Source of the DNA: Candidatus Hodarchaeota archaeon
GTDB taxonomy: Archaea > Asgardarchaeota > Heimdallarchaeia > Hodarchaeales > Hodarchaeaceae
Reading direction: 5' to 3'
Assembly: GCA_016839665.1 (NCBI GenBank)
Contig: JAEOTU010000110.1
Coordinates: 1 to 24,625 of the forward strand
DNA: 24,625 nt
In this document: positions 24,157-24,625 of the stretch, in pieces
Position numbering within the stretch: position 1 is the stretch's first letter
How the letters are laid out: every line of letters begins with the position of its first letter
Program-made: the position numbers and the translations under genes
The notes under the pieces: model-generated
What the model was told of the DNA's origin: nothing
The model's input: only the letters and a program-made list of their open reading frames with translations
Databases searched by the model: none

Positions 24157-24447
24157 GAAGCTGGATTAAAGCTTCAGGCATGGTTCTGTGCGCAATTATG
24201 AACCCTCTTTGCCCTAGGTTTGGATATAGATTTAAAATTTATCCTGTTGCACTTTTAGTCTGAAATTTTTCAAACTCTTTGTGACTGTAATACTATTCCT
24301 TGAATAGAGATGGTACACCAAGTTATTAAAGATATGAAAAAGAACAATGTATATTTTTCTTATAATAAGAGCAGGTTGATCCCTTCTTGAGGATAACACA
24401 AACAACTCTATATAATGAAGCCCTAAAATGCTTTCTTTGATGTTCAT
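24157..24447. other. Intergenic stretch after the ABC permease
   Basis: Two weak 5-pair hairpins follow the permease stop (GAAGC/GCTTC at 24157-24175, GGTTC/GAACC at 24182-24204), with no clear T-tract. TTATAATAAG near 24359-24368 resembles a TATA box and directly adjoins the second copy of the 33-base repeat. No gene is convincing here. Confidence 0.4.
24369..24401. repeat. 33-base dispersed repeat, copy B
   Basis: The second copy of the repeat at 22147-22179, same orientation, 31 of 33 bases identical. It lies 47 bases before the next gene start, so both copies sit upstream of a plus-strand gene. This is compatible with a regulatory element, a short mobile element or a small RNA. Confidence 0.8.
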
Positions 24448-24625
24448 ATGAATGTTGTGGATTTAATTGGTCAATGGATTACTGATTCTAAAAACCTAAA
24501 TCTTAGAACAATTTCCACTAAGTATGGTCTCTCTTCTCACCATTATCTGACAGAAATCATTCGATATTGGAATCAAATTCAGTTCATTACTAAAAAAACA
24601 CTACGTTCTTTACCACAAGATAAAT
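24448..24625 (+). CDS. Start of a winged-helix-like protein (truncated by window end)
   Basis: An ATG at 24448 opens 59 codons that run off the window. The text reads LIGQWITDSKNLNLRTISTK, then YGLSSHYLTEIIRYWNQI. The spacing of helix, turn (KYGLSS) and second helix resembles a helix-turn-helix in which YGLS starts the recognition segment, as in archaeal transcription regulators. No clear ribosome site precedes it. It lies just downstream of repeat copy B. The fragment is too short for a firm family call. Confidence 0.5.
   Translation, partial: MNVVDLIGQWITDSKNLNLRTISTKYGLSSHHYLTEIIRYWNQIQFITKKTLRSLPQDK

Noticed and set aside
24157..24204. Terminator after the ABC permease
   Set aside because: Both stems have only five pairs with long loops and no T-tract follows; noted in the intergenic entry but not called.
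24371..24381. GGTTGATCC in repeat copy B resembles the 5' end of archaeal 16S rRNA
   Set aside because: Only about nine bases match, the next bases differ, and copy A has GGTTAATCC; no rRNA sequence follows.

Overview
The window is AT-rich chromosomal DNA that looks archaeal. Shine-Dalgarno sites are mostly of the GGTGA/GGAGG type, TTG starts are frequent, and TATA-like boxes lie between divergent genes. There is a DUF2080-type small protein, a tungsten/molybdenum AOR-family enzyme, and a thiolase paired with a DUF35 protein as is usual in archaea. The long TPR protein and the general gene style would fit an Asgard archaeon or another uncultured sediment archaeon, but I cannot fix the lineage from sequence alone. 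No rRNA, tRNA, CRISPR array or intact insertion sequence was seen.

The core is anaerobic breakdown of aromatic rings through benzoyl-CoA. On the plus strand, 13749-20894 carries an ATP-dependent class I benzoyl-CoA reductase of the Azoarcus (bzd) type, in the order N, O, P, Q. A ferredoxin (BzdM position) and a large flavin/iron-sulfur oxidoreductase (BzdV-like) follow. On the minus strand, 1-6048 carries the next steps: dienoyl-CoA hydratase (dch), a TPR protein, 6-hydroxycyclohexenecarbonyl-CoA dehydrogenase (had), a lone nucleotidyltransferase, a thiolase and a truncated DUF35 partner. The ring-opening hydrolase (oah) and a benzoate-CoA ligase are not in the window.

Between these lie an HdrD-like electron carrier (6228-7790), two membrane proteins of unknown role, and a minus-strand operon (12819 down to 9492). 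That operon encodes a MoaD/ThiS-like sulfur carrier, a 48-residue zinc ribbon, an AOR-family tungsto/molybdoenzyme, a four-cluster ferredoxin subunit and a cyclophilin-like protein. Debris of two broken genes (9223-9453) lies just beyond it. Between the two operons sit a DUF2080 protein and a GNAT acetyltransferase.

The right end (20927-24625) holds a small cysteine-rich protein, a PH-like membrane protein, an ABC exporter (ATPase plus ABC-2 permease) and the start of a winged-helix-like protein. A near-identical 33-base repeat occurs on each side of the ABC genes.

Inferred joint role: the reductase dearomatises benzoyl-CoA with ferredoxin electrons and ATP. Dch and Had convert the product to 6-oxocyclohexenecarbonyl-CoA, and thiolase acts later. 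The BzdV-like, HdrD-like and AOR/ferredoxin proteins are candidates for balancing NAD(P)H, ferredoxin and other carriers. The least expected items are a run of inverted repeats between the ferredoxin and the BzdV-like gene, a vestigial flavin domain and a lost cluster cysteine in the HdrD-like protein, the AOR operon with its zinc ribbon, and the 33-base repeat.
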